Shown one piece after another: positions 49,590 through 61,200 of a stretch of 64,000 bases of DNA (position 1 is its first letter; each line of letters begins with the position of its first letter). Position numbers and translations under genes: made by a program. The notes below the pieces were generated by a model that saw only the letters and a program-made list of their open reading frames with translations, made no database searches and was not told the origin of the DNA. Source of the stretch: Amblyomma americanum (taxonomy: Eukaryota; Arthropoda; Arachnida; Ixodida; Ixodidae); the NCBI RefSeq assembly GCF_052857255.1, contig NW_027526499.1:992001-1056000 (forward strand), written 5' to 3'.

Positions 49590-52500
49590 CCGTGTTGGAG
49601 AAACTCCGTGTTGGAGAAAGTCCCTGTTGGAGAAACTCCGTGTTGGAGAAACTTCGTGTTGGAGAAAATCCTTGTTGGAGAAACTCCGTGCTATAGCAAC
49701 TCCGTGTTGGAGAAACTCCACGCTGGAGAAACTCCGTGTTCGAAAAACTCCGTGTTGGAGGAACTCTGTGTTGGACAAACTCCGTGTTGGAGAAACTCCG
49801 CGCTGGAGAAACTTCGTGTTGGAGAAACTCCGCGTTGGAGAAACTCCGTGTTGGAGAAACTCCGTGTTGGAGAAACTCCTTGTTGGAGAAACTCCGTGTT
49901 GGAGAAACTCCGTGCTGGGGAAACTTCGTGTTGGGGAAGCGCCGTGTTGGAAAAACTCCACGTTGGAGAAACTCCGTGTCGGAGAAACTTCGTGTTGGAG
50001 AAACTGTGTCGGAGAAACTCCGTGTCGGAGAAACTCCGTGTTGGAGAAACTCCGTGTCGGAGAAACTCAGTGTCGGAGAAACTCCGTGTCGGAGAAACTC
50101 CGTGTTGGAGAAAGTCCTTGTTGGAGAAACTCCGTGTTGGAGAAACTCCGTGTTGGAGAAACTCCGTGCTGGGGAAACTTCGTGTTGGGGTAACGCCGTG
50201 TTGGAGAAACTCCATGTTGGAGAAACTCCGTGTCGGAGAAACTCCGTGTCGGAGAAACTCCGTGTTGGAGAAACTCCGTGTTGGAGAAACTCCGTGTTGG
50301 AGAAACTCCGTGTTGGAGAAACTTCGTGTTGGAGAAAATCCTTGTTGGAGAAACTCCGTGCTATAGCAACTCCGTGTTAGAGAAACTCCGCGCTGGAGAA
50401 ACTCCGTGTTGGAGAAACTCCGCGTTGGAGAAACTCCGTGTTGGAGAAACTCCGTGTTGGAGAAACTCCGTGTTGGAGAAACTTTATGTTGTAGAAACTC
50501 CATGATGGAGAAACTCCATGTTGTAGAAACTCCGTGTTGAAGAAACTCAGTGTTGGAGAAACTCCGTGTCGGAGAAACTCAGTTGTTGGAGAAACTCCGT
50601 GTTGGAGAAACTCCGTGTTTTAGAAACTCCGTGTTGGAATAACTCCGTGTTGTAGAAACTGTGTCAGAGAAACTCCGTGTCGGAGAAACTCCGTGTTGGA
50701 GAAACTCTGTGTTGGAGAAATTCCTTGTTGGAGAAACTCTGTGCTGGAGAAACTCCTTGTTGGAGAAACTCTGTGTTGGAGAAACTTATTGCTAGAGAAA
50801 CTCCGTAATGGAGAAACTTCGTGCTGGAGAAACTTCGTGTTGTAGAAACTGTATCGGAGAAACTCCGTGTTGGAGAAACTCCATGTCGGAGAAACTCCGT
50901 GTTGGAGGAACTCCCTCTTGGAGAATCTCCGTGTCGGAGAAACTCCATGTTGGAGAAACTCCGTGTTGGAGAAACTCCGTGTCGGGGAAACTCCGTGTTG
51001 GAGAAACTCCGTGTTGGAGAAAGTCCGTGTTGGAGAAAATCCTTGTTGGAGAAACTCCGTGCTATAGCAACTCCGTGTTGGAGAAACTCTGCGCTGGAGA
51101 AACTCCGCGCTGGAGAAACTCCGTGTTGGAGAAACTCCTTGTTGGAGAAACTCTGTGTTGGAGAAACTCCGTGTTGGAGACACACCACGTTAGAGAAACT
51201 CCGTGTTGGAGAAAATCCCTGTTGGAGAAACTCCGTGCTAGAGAAACTCCGTGTTTGAGACACTCCACGTTGGAGAATCTCCTTGTTAGAAAAACCTTGT
51301 TTGAGAAACTCCTTGTTGGAGAAACTCCATGTTGGAGAAACTCCGTGCTGGGGAAACTTCGTGTTGGGGAAACGACGTGTTGGAGAAACTCCATGTTGGA
51401 TAAACTCCGCGGCGGAGAAACTCCGTGTCGGAGAAACTCCGTGTTGAGAAACTCCGTGTTGGAGAAACTCCGTGTTGGAGAAACTCCGTGTTGGAGAAAC
51501 TTCGTGATGAAAAAACTCCGTGTTGGAGAAACTCCGTGCCAGAGAAACTCCGTGTTTGAGACACTCCACGTTGGAGAATCTCCTTGTTGGAAAAAACCTT
51601 GTTTGAGAAACTCCTTGTTGGAGAAACTCCGCGTTGGAGAAACTCCGTGCTGGGGAAACTTCGTGTTGGGGAAACGCCGTGTTGGAGAAACTCCACGTTG
51701 GAGAAACTCCGTGTCGGAGAAACTCCGTGTTGGAGAAGCTCCGTGTCGGAGAAACTCTGTGTTGGAGAAACTCCGTGTCGGAGAAACTCCGTGTTGGAGA
51801 AACTCCGTGTCGGAGAAACTCAGTGTCGGAGAAACTCTGTGTCGGAGAAACTTCGTGTTGGAGAAAGCCCTTGTTGGAGAAACTCCGTGTTGGAGAAACT
51901 CCGCGTTGGAGAAACTCCGTGCTGGGGAAACTTAGTGTTGGGGTAACGCTGTGTTGGAGAAACTCCATGTTGGAGAAACTCCGTGTCGGAGAAACTCCGT
52001 GTTGGAGAAACTCCGTTTTGGAGAAAGTCCCTGCTGGAGAAACTCCGTGTTGGAGAAACTTCGTGTTGGAGAAAATCCTTGTTGGAGAAACTCCGTGCTA
52101 TAGCAACTCCGTGTTGGAGAAACTCCACGCTGGAGAAACTCCGTGTTCGAAAAACTCCGTGTTGGAGGAACTCTGTGTTGGACAAACTCCGTGTTGGAGA
52201 AACTCCGCGCTGGAGAAACTTCGTGTTGGAGAAACTCCGCGTTGGAGAAACTCCGTGTTGGAGAAACTCCATGTTGGAGAAACTCCTTGTTGGAGAAACT
52301 CCGTGTTGGAGAAACTCCGTGCTGGGGAAACTTCGTGTTGGCGAAACGCCGTGTTGGAAAAACTCCACGTTGGAGAAACTCCGTGTCGGAGAAACTTCGT
52401 GTTGGAGAAACTCTGTGTCGGAGAAACTCCGTGTCGGAGAAACTCCGTGTTGGAGAAACTCCGTGTCGGAGAAACTCAGTGTCGGAGAAACTCCGTGTCG

Positions 52501-55371
52501 GAGAAACTCCGTGTTGGAGAAAGTCCTTGTTGGAGAAACTCCGTGTTGGAGAAACTCCGTGTTGGAGAAACTCCGTGCTGGGGAAACTTCGTGTTGGGGT
52601 AACGCCGTGTTGGAGAAACTCCATGTTGGAGAAACTCCGTGTCGGAGAAACTCCGTGTCGGAGAAACTCCGTGTCGGAGAAACTCCGTGTTGGAGAAACT
52701 CCGTGTTGGAGAAACTCCGTGTTGGAGAAACTCCGTGTTGGAGAAACTTCGTGTTGGAGAAAATCCTTGTTGGAGAAACTCCGTGCTATAGCAACTCCGT
52801 GTTAGAGAAACTCCGCGCTGGAGAAACTCCGTGTTGGAGAAACTCCGCGTTGGAGAAACTCCGTGTTGGAGAAACTCCGTGTTGGAGAAACTCCGTGTCG
52901 GAGAAACTCCGCATTGGAGAAACTCCGTGTTGGAGAAACTTTGTTGGAGAAACTCCCTGTTGAAGAAACTCCGTGTTGTAGAAACTCCGTGTTGTAGAAA
53001 CTCCGTGTTGGAGATAATCCATGTTGGAGAAACTCTATGTTGGAGAAACTCCATGCTGCAGAAAATCCGCGCTGGGGAAACTACGCGCTGGAGAATCTCC
53101 GCGCTGGAGAGACTTCGTGTTGGAGAAACTCCGTGTTGCACAAACTCCGTGTTGGAGAAACTCCGTGTGTGAGAAACTCCGTGTTGGAGAAACTCCGTGT
53201 TGGAGAAGCTCCGTGTTGGAGAAACTTCGTATCGGAGAAAGTCCGTGTCGGAGAAACTCCGTGTCGCAGAAACTCCGTGTTGTAGAAACTTCGTGTTGGC
53301 GAAACTCCTTGTTGTAGAAACTCCGTGTTGGAGAAACTTATTGTTAGATAAACTCCGTGTTGGAGAAACTTCGTGCTGGAGAAACTCTGTGTCGGAGAAA
53401 CTCTGTGTCGGAGAAAGTCTGTGTCGGAGACACTCCGTGTTGGAGAAACTCCGTGTTGGAGAAACTCCGTGCTAGAGAAACTCCGTGTTTGAGACACTCC
53501 ACGTTGGAGAATCTCCTTGTTGGAAAAAACCTTGTTTGAGAAACTCCTTGTTGGAGAAACTCTGTGTCGGAGAAACTCCGTGCTGGGGAAACTTCGTGTT
53601 GGGGAAACGCCGTGTTGGAGAAACTCCATGTTGGAGAAACTCCGTGTCGGAGAAACTCCGTGTTGTAGAAACTCCGTGTTGGAGAAACTCCGTGTTGGAG
53701 AAACTCCGTGTTGGAGAAACTCCGTGTTGGAGAAACTTCGTGTTGGAGAAAATTCTTGTTGGAGAAACTCCGTGCGATAGCAACCCCGTGTTGGAGATAC
53801 TCCGCGCTGGAGAATCTCCGTGATCGCAAAACTCCGTGTTGGAGGAACTCTGTGTTGGAGAAACTCAGTGTCGGAGAAACTCCGTGTTGGAGAAAGTCCT
53901 TGTTGGAGAAACTCCGTGTTGGAGAAACTCCGTGCTAGAGAAACTCCGTGTTTGAAACAATCCACGTTGGAGAATCTCCTTGTTGGAAAAACCTTGTTTG
54001 AGAAACTCCTTGTTGGAGAAACTCCGTGTTGGAGAAACTCCGTGCTGGGGAAACTTCGTGTTGGGGAAACGCCGTGTTGGAGAAACTCCATGTTGGATAA
54101 ACTCCGTGGCGGAGAAACTCCGTGTCGGAGAAACTCCGTGTTGGAGAAACTCCGTGTTGGAGAAACTCCGTGTTGGAGAAACTGCGTGTTGGAGAAACTT
54201 CGTGTTGGAGAAACTCCATGTTGGAGAAACTCCGTGCTAGAGAAACTCCGCGTTGGAGACACTCCACGTTGGAGAATCTCCTTGTTGGTAAAAACCTTGT
54301 TTGAGAAATTCCTTGTTGGAGAAACTCCGTGTTGGAGAAACTCCGTGCGGGGGAAACTTCGTGTTGGGGAAACGCCGTGTTGGAAAAACTCCACGTTGGA
54401 GAAACTCCGTGTCGGAGAAACTTCGTGTTGGAGAAACTCTGTGTTGGAGAAACTCCGTGTTGGAGAAACTCCGTGTTGGAGAAACTCCGTGTTGGAGAAA
54501 CTTCGTGTTGGAGAAAATCCTTGTTGGAGAAACTCCGTGCTATAGCAACTCCGTGTTGGAGAAACTCCGCGCTGGAGAAACTCCGTGTTGGAGAAACTCC
54601 GCGTTGGAGAAACTCCGTGTTGGAGAAACTCCGTGTCGGAGAAACTCCGTGTTGGAGATAATCCATGTTGGAGAAACTCCATGTTGGAGAAACTCCATGC
54701 TGCAGAAAATCCGCGCTGGGGAAACTACGCGCTGGAGAATCTCCGCGCAGGAGAGACTTCGTGTTGGAGAAACTCCGTGTTGCAGAAACTCCGTGTTGGA
54801 GAAACTCCGTGTGTGAGAAACTCCGTGTTGGAGAAACTCTGTGTTGGAGAAGCTCCGTGTTGGAGGAACTTCGTATCGGAGAAAGTCCGTGTTGGAGAAA
54901 CTCCGTGTCGCAGAAACTCCGTGTTGTAGAAACTTCGTGTTGGCGAAACTCCTTGTTGTAGAAACTCCGTGTTGGAGAAACTTATTGTTAGATAAACTCC
55001 GTGTTGGAGAAACTTCGTGCTGGAGAAACTCTGTGTCGGAGAAAATCTGTGTCGGAGAAAGTCTGTGTCGGAGAAACTCCGTGTTGGAGAAACTCCGTGT
55101 TGGAGAAACTCCGTGCTGGGGAAACTTCGTGTTGGGGAAACGCCGTGTTGGAGAAACTCCATGTTGGAGAAACTCCGTGTCGGAGAATCTCCTTGTTGGA
55201 AAAAACCTTGTTTGAGAAACTCCTTGTTGGAGAAACTCTGTGTCGGAGAAACTCCGTGCTGGGGAAACTTCGTGTTGGGGAAACGCCGTGTTGGAGAAAC
55301 TCCATGTTGGAGAAACTCCGTGTCGGAGAAACTCCATGTCGGAGAAACTCCGTGTTGGAGAAACTCCGTGT
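49590..55371 (+). repeat. ~5.8-kb HOR segment, copy 1
   Basis: This recurs at 57,732-63,753. The offset is 8,141-8,143 from about 49,620 to about 53,370, then 8,030 (112 bp absent from copy 2), 8,046 (+16), 8,302 (+256) and 8,382 (+80). Private landmarks shared by both copies include GAAACTTTGTTGGAG near 52,936 and 61,078, GGAGATAATCCATG near 53,010 and 61,152, and CATGCTGCAGAAAATCCGCG near 53,053 and 61,195. Confidence 0.88.
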
Positions 55372-56871
55372 TGAAGAAACTTTATGTTGGAGAAACTCCA
55401 TGTCGAAGAAACTTCGTATTGGAGAAACTCCGTGTTGGAGAAATTTTATGTAGAAACTCCGTGTTGGAGAAACTCCGTGTTGGAGAAACTCCGTGTTAGA
55501 GAAACTCCATGTTGGAGAAAGTCCGTGTTGGAGAATGTCCGTGTTGGAGAAACTCCGTGTTGGAGAAACTCCGTGTTGGAGAAACTTTATGTTGTAGAAA
55601 CTCCGTGATGGAGAAACTCCATGTTGTAGAAACTCCGTGTTGAAGAAACTCCATGTTGGAGAAACTTCGTGTTGGAGAAAATCCTTGTCGGAGAAACTCC
55701 GTGCTATAGCAACTCCGTGTTGGAGAAACTCCGCGCTGGAGAAACTCCGTGTTCGAAAAACTCCGTGTTGGAGGAACTCTGTGTTGGAGAAACTCCGTGT
55801 TGGAGAAACTCCGCGCTGGAGAAACTTCGTGTTGGAGAAACTCCGCGTTGGAGAAACTCCGTGTTGGAGAAATTCCGTGTCGGAGAATCTCCGTATTGGA
55901 GAAACTCCGTGTTGGAGAAACTTTATGTTGGAGAAACTCCATGTCGAAGAAACTTCGTATTGGAGAAACTCCGTGTTGGAGAAATTTTATGTTGTAGAAA
56001 CTCCGTGTTGGAGAAACTCCGTGTCGGAGAAACTCCGTGTTAGAGAAACTCCATGTTGGAGAAAGTCCGTGTTGGAGAATGTCCGTGTTGGAGAAACTCC
56101 GTGTTGGAGAAACTCCGTGTTGGAGAAACTTTATGTTGTAGAAACTCCGTGATGGAGAAACTCCATGTTGTAGAAACTCCGTGTTGAAGAAACTCCGTGT
56201 TGGAGAAACTCCGTGTCGGAGAAACTTCGTGTTGGAGAAACTCCGTGTTGGAGAAACTCCGTGTTTTAGAAACTCCGTGTTGGAGAAACTCCGTGTCGGA
56301 GAAACTCCGTGTTGGAGAAACTCCGTGTTGGAGAAACTCTGTGTTGGAGAAACTCCGTGTTGGAGAAAGTCCCTGTTGGAGAAACTCCGTGTTGGAGAAA
56401 CTTCGTGTTGGAGAAAATCCTTGTTGGAGAAACTCCGTGCTATAGCAACTCCGTGTTGGAGAAACTCCACGCTGGAGAAACTCCGTGTTCGAAAAACTCC
56501 GTGTTGGAGGAACTCTGTGTTGGACAAACTCCGTGTTGGAGAAACTCCGCGCTGGAGAAACTTCGTGTTGGAGAAACTCCGCGTTGGAGAAACTCCGTGT
56601 TGGAGAAACTCCGTGTTGGAGAAACTCCTTGTTGGAGAAACTCCGTGTTGGAGAAACTCCGTGCTGGGGAAACTTCGTGTTGGGGAAGCGCCGTGTTGGA
56701 AAAACTCCACGTTGGAGAAACTCCGTGTCGGAGAAACTTCGTGTTGGAGAAACTCTGTGTCGGAGAAACTCCGTGTCGGAGAAACTCCGTGTTGGAGAAA
56801 CTCCGTGTCGGAGAAACTCAGTGTCGGAGAAACTCCGTGTCGGAGAAACTCCGTGTTGGAGAAAGTCCTTG
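55211..56871 (+). repeat. 1,392-bp-offset duplication, copy 1
   Basis: 55,640-56,871 matches 57,032-58,263 at a constant offset of 1,392 bp, exactly 87 monomers. 55,211-55,370 matches 56,872-57,031 at offset 1,661. The shared marker is AAAATCCTTGTCGGAGAAAC at about 55,678 and 57,070. The minus strand stays open across the pair, giving the window's longest reading frame (55,496-58,102), which is a by-product of the repeat. Confidence 0.87.
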
Positions 56872-58263
56872 TTTGAGAAACTCCTTGTTGGAGAAACTCT
56901 GTGTCGGAGAAACTCCGTGCTGGGGAAACTTCGTGTTGGGGAAACGCCGTGTTGGAGAAACTCCATGTTGGAGAAACTCCGTGTCGGAGAAACTCCATGT
57001 CGGAGAAACTCCGTGTTGGAGAAACTCCGTGTTGAAGAAACTCCGTGTTGGAGAAACTTCGTGTTGGAGAAAATCCTTGTCGGAGAAACTCCGTGCTATA
57101 GCAACTCCGTGTTGGAGAAACTCCGCGCTGGAGAAACTCCGTGTTCGAAAAACTCCGTGTTGGAGGAACTCTGTGTTGGAGAAACTCCGTGTTGGAGAAA
57201 CTCCGCGCTGGAGAAACTTCGTGTTGGAGAAACTCCGCGTTGGAGAAACTCCGTGTTGGAGAAATTCCGTGTCGGAGAATCTCCGTATTGGAGAAACTCC
57301 GTGTTGGAGAAACTTTATGTTGGAGAAACTCCATGTCGAAGAAACTTCGTATTGGAGAAACTCCGTGTTGGAGAAATTTTATGTTGTAGAAACTCCGTGT
57401 TGGAGAAACTCCGTGTTGGAGAAACTCCGTGTTAGAGAAACTCCATGTTGGAGAAAGTCCGTGTTGGAGAATGTCCGTGTTGGAGAAACTCCGTGTTGGA
57501 GAAACTCCGTGTTGGAGAAACTTTATGTTGTAGAAACTCCGTGATGGAGAAACTCCATGTTGTAGAAACTCCGTGTTGAAGAAACTCCGTGTTGGAGAAA
57601 CTCCGTGTCGGAGAAACTTCGTGTTGGAGAAACTCCGTGTTGGAGAAACTCCGTGTTTTAGAAACTCCGTGTTGGAGAAACTCCGTGTCGGAGAAACTCC
57701 GTGTTGGAGAAACTCCGTGTTGGAGAAACTCTGTGTTGGAGAAACTCCGTGTTGGAGAAAGTCCCTGTTGGAGAAACTCCGTGTTGGAGAAACTTCGTGT
57801 TGGAGAAAATCCTTGTTGGAGAAACTCCGTGCTATAGCAACTCCGTGTTGGAGAAACTCCACGCTGGAGAAACTCCGTGTTCGAAAAACTCCGTGTTGGA
57901 GGAACTCTGTGTTGGACAAACTCCGTGTTGAAGAAACTCCGCGCTGGAGAAACTTCGTGTTGGAGAAACTCCGCGTTGGAGAAACTCTGTGTTGGAGAAA
58001 CTCCGTGTTGGAGAAACTCCTTGTTGGAGAAACTCCGTGTTGGAGAAACTCCGTGCTGGGGAAACTTCGTGTTGGGGAAGCGCCGTGTTGGAAAAACTCC
58101 ACGTTGGAGAAACTCCGTGTCGGAGAAACTTCGTGTTGGAGAAACTCTGTGTCGGAGAAACTCCGTGTCGGAGAAACTCCGTGTTGGAGAAACTCCGTGT
58201 CAGAGAAACTCAGTGTCGGAGAAACTCCGTGTCGGAGAAACTCCGTGTTGGAGAAAGTCCTTG
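56872..58263 (+). repeat. 1,392-bp-offset duplication, copy 2
   Basis: This is the second copy of the block above. It differs by a few substitutions, such as GTTGAAGAAACTCCGCG near 57,925 and CAGAGAAACTCAG near 58,201. Because the offset is an exact multiple of 16, both copies stay in the same monomer register. Confidence 0.87.
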
Positions 58264-61200
58264 TTGGAGAAACTCCGTGTTGGAGAAACTCCGTGTTGGA
58301 GAAACTCCGTGCTGGGGAAACTTCGTGTTGGGGTAACGCCGTGTTGGAGAAACTCCATGTTGGAGAAACTCCGTGTCGGAGAAACTCCGTGTCGGAGAAA
58401 CTCCGTGTTGGAGAAACTCCGTGTTGGAGAAACTCCGTGTTGGAGAAACTCCGTGTTGGAGAAACTTCGTGTTGGAGAAAATCCTTGTTGGAGAAACTCC
58501 GTGCTATAGCAACTCCGTGTTAGAGAAACTCCGCGCTGGAGAAACTCCGTGTTGGAGAAACTCCGCGTTGGAGAAACTCCGTGTTGGAGAAACTCCGTGT
58601 TGGAGAAACTCCGTGTTGGAGAAACTTTATGTTGTAGAAACTCCGTGATGGAGAAACTCCATGTTGTAGAAACTCCGTGTTGAAGAAACTCAGTGTTGGA
58701 GAAACTCCGTGTCGGAGAAACTCAGTTGTTGGAGAAACTCCGTGTTGGAGAAACTCCGTGTTTTAGAAACTCCGTGTTGGAGTAACTCCGTGTTGTAGAA
58801 ACTGTGTCAGAGAAACTCCGTGTCAGAGAAACTCCGTGTTGGAGAAACTCTGTGTTGGAGAAATTCCTTGTTGGAGAAACTCTGTGCTGGAGAAACTCCT
58901 TGTTGGAGAAACTCTGTGTTGGAGAAACTTATTGCTAGAGAAACTCCGTAATGGAGAAACTTCGTGCTGGAGAAACTTCGTGTTGTAGAAACTGTATCGG
59001 AGAAACTCCGTGTTGGAGAAACTCCATGTCGGAGAAACTCCGTGTTGGAGGAACTCCCTCTTGGAGAATCTCCGTGTCGGAGAAACTCCAAGTTGGAGAA
59101 ACTCCGTGTTGGAGAAACTCCGTGTCGGGGAAACTCCGTGTTGGAGAAACTCCGTGTTGGAGAAAGTCCGTGTTGGAGAAAATCCTTGTTGGAGAAACCG
59201 TGCTATAGCAACTCCGTGTTGGAGAAACTCTGCGCTGGAGAAACTCCGCGCTGGAGAAACTCCGTGTTGGAGAAACTCCTTGTTGGAGAAACTCTGTGTT
59301 GGAGAAACTCCGTGTTGGAGAAACACCACGTTAGAGAAACTCCGTGTTGGAGAAAATCCCTGTTGGAGAAACTCCGTGCTAGAGAAACTCCGTGTTTGAG
59401 ACACTCCACGTTGGAGAATCTCCTTGTTAGAAAAACCTTGTTTGAAAAACTCCTTGTTGGAGAAACTCCATGTTGGAGAAACTCCGTGCTGGGGAAACTT
59501 CGTGTTGGGGAAACGACGTGTTGGAGAAACTCCATGTTGGATAAACTCCGCGGCGGAGAAACTCCGTGTCGGAGAAACTCCGTGTTGGAGAAACTCCGTG
59601 TTGGAGAAACTCCGTGTTGGAGAAACTCCGTGTTGGAGAAACTTCGTGATGAAAAAACTCCGTGTTGGAGAAACTCCGCGCCAGAGAAACTCCGTGTTTG
59701 AGACACTCCACGTTGGAGAATCTCCTTGTTGGAAAAAACCTTGTTTGAGAAACTCCTTGTTGGAGAAACTCCGCGTTGGAGAAACTCCGTGCTGGGGAAA
59801 CTTCGTGTTGGGGAAACGCCGTGTTGGAGAAACTCCACGTTGGAGAAACTCCGTGTCGGAGAAACTCCGTGTTGGAGAAGCTCCGTGTCGGAGAAACTCT
59901 GTGTTGGAGAAACTCCGTGTCGGAGAAACTCCGTGTTGGAGAAACTCCGTGTCGGAGAAACTCAGTGTCGGAGAAACTCTGTGTCGGAGAAACTTCGTGT
60001 TGGAGAAAGCCCTTGTTGGAGAAACTCCGTGTTGGAGAAACTCCGCGTTGGAGAAACTCCGTGCTGGGGAAACTTAGTGTTGGGGTAACGCTGTGTTGGA
60101 GAAACTCCATGTTGGAGAAACTCCGTGTCGGAGAAACTCCGTGTTGGAGAAACTCCGTGTTGGAGAAAGTCCCTGTTGTAGAAACTCCGTGTTGGAGAAA
60201 CTTTGTGTTGGAGAAAATCCTTGTTGGAGAAACTCCGTGCTATAGCAACTCCGTGTTGGAGAAACTCCACGCTTGAGAAACTCCGTGTTCGAAAAACTCC
60301 GTGTTGGAGGAACTCTGTGTTGGACAAACTCCGTGTTGGAGAAACTACGCGCTGGAGAAACTTCGTGTTGGAGAAACTCCGCGTTGGAGAAACTCCGTGT
60401 TGGAGAAACTCCGTGTTGGAGAAACTCCTTGTTGGAGAAACTCCGTGTTGGAGAAACTCCGTGCTGGGGAAACTTCGTGTTGGCGAAACGCCTTGTTGGA
60501 AAAACTCCACGTTGGAGAAACTCCGTGTCGGAGAAACTTCGTGTTGGAGAAACTCTGTGTCGGAGAAACTCCGTGTCGGAGAAACTCCGTGTTGGAGAAA
60601 CTCCGTGTCGGAGAAACTCAGTGTCGGAGAAACTCCGTGTCGGAGAAACTCCGTGTTGGAGAAAGTCCTTGTTGGAGAAACTCCGTGTTGGAGAAACTCC
60701 GTGTTGGAGAAACTCCGTGCTGGGGAAACTTCGTGTTGGGGTAACGCCGTGTTGGAGAAACTCCATGTTGGAGAAACTCCGTGTCGGAGAAACTCCGTGT
60801 CGGAGAAACTCCGTGTTGGAGAAACTCCGTGTTGGAGAAACTCCGTGTTGGAGAAACTCCGTGTTGGAGAAACTCCGTGTTGGAGAAACTTCGTGTTGGA
60901 GAAAATCCTTGTTGGAGAAACTCCGTGCTATAGCAACTCCGTGTTAGAGAAACTCCGCGCTGGAGAAACTCCGTGTTGGAGAAACTCCGCGTTGGAGAAA
61001 CTCCGTGTTGGAGAAACTCCGTGGTGGAGAAACTCCGTGTCGGAGAAACTCCGCATTGGAGAAACTCCGTGTTGGAGAAACTTTGTTGGAGAAACTCCCT
61101 GTTGAAGAAACTCCGTGTTGTAGAAACTCCGTGTTGTAGAAACTCCGTGTTGGAGATAATCCATGTTGGAGAAACTCCATGTTGGAGAAACTCCATGCTG

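Noticed and set aside
55496..58102. 868-codon open frame on the minus strand, and similar ones (4,953-6,902; 16,373-18,184; 28,306-30,027; 48,219-49,961)
   Set aside because: They are translations of the stop-free 16-bp satellite. All frames on the strand give the same 16-residue cycle. Indels and stops occur freely in paralogs, and starts are ordinary CAT/ATG monomer variants with no gene context.
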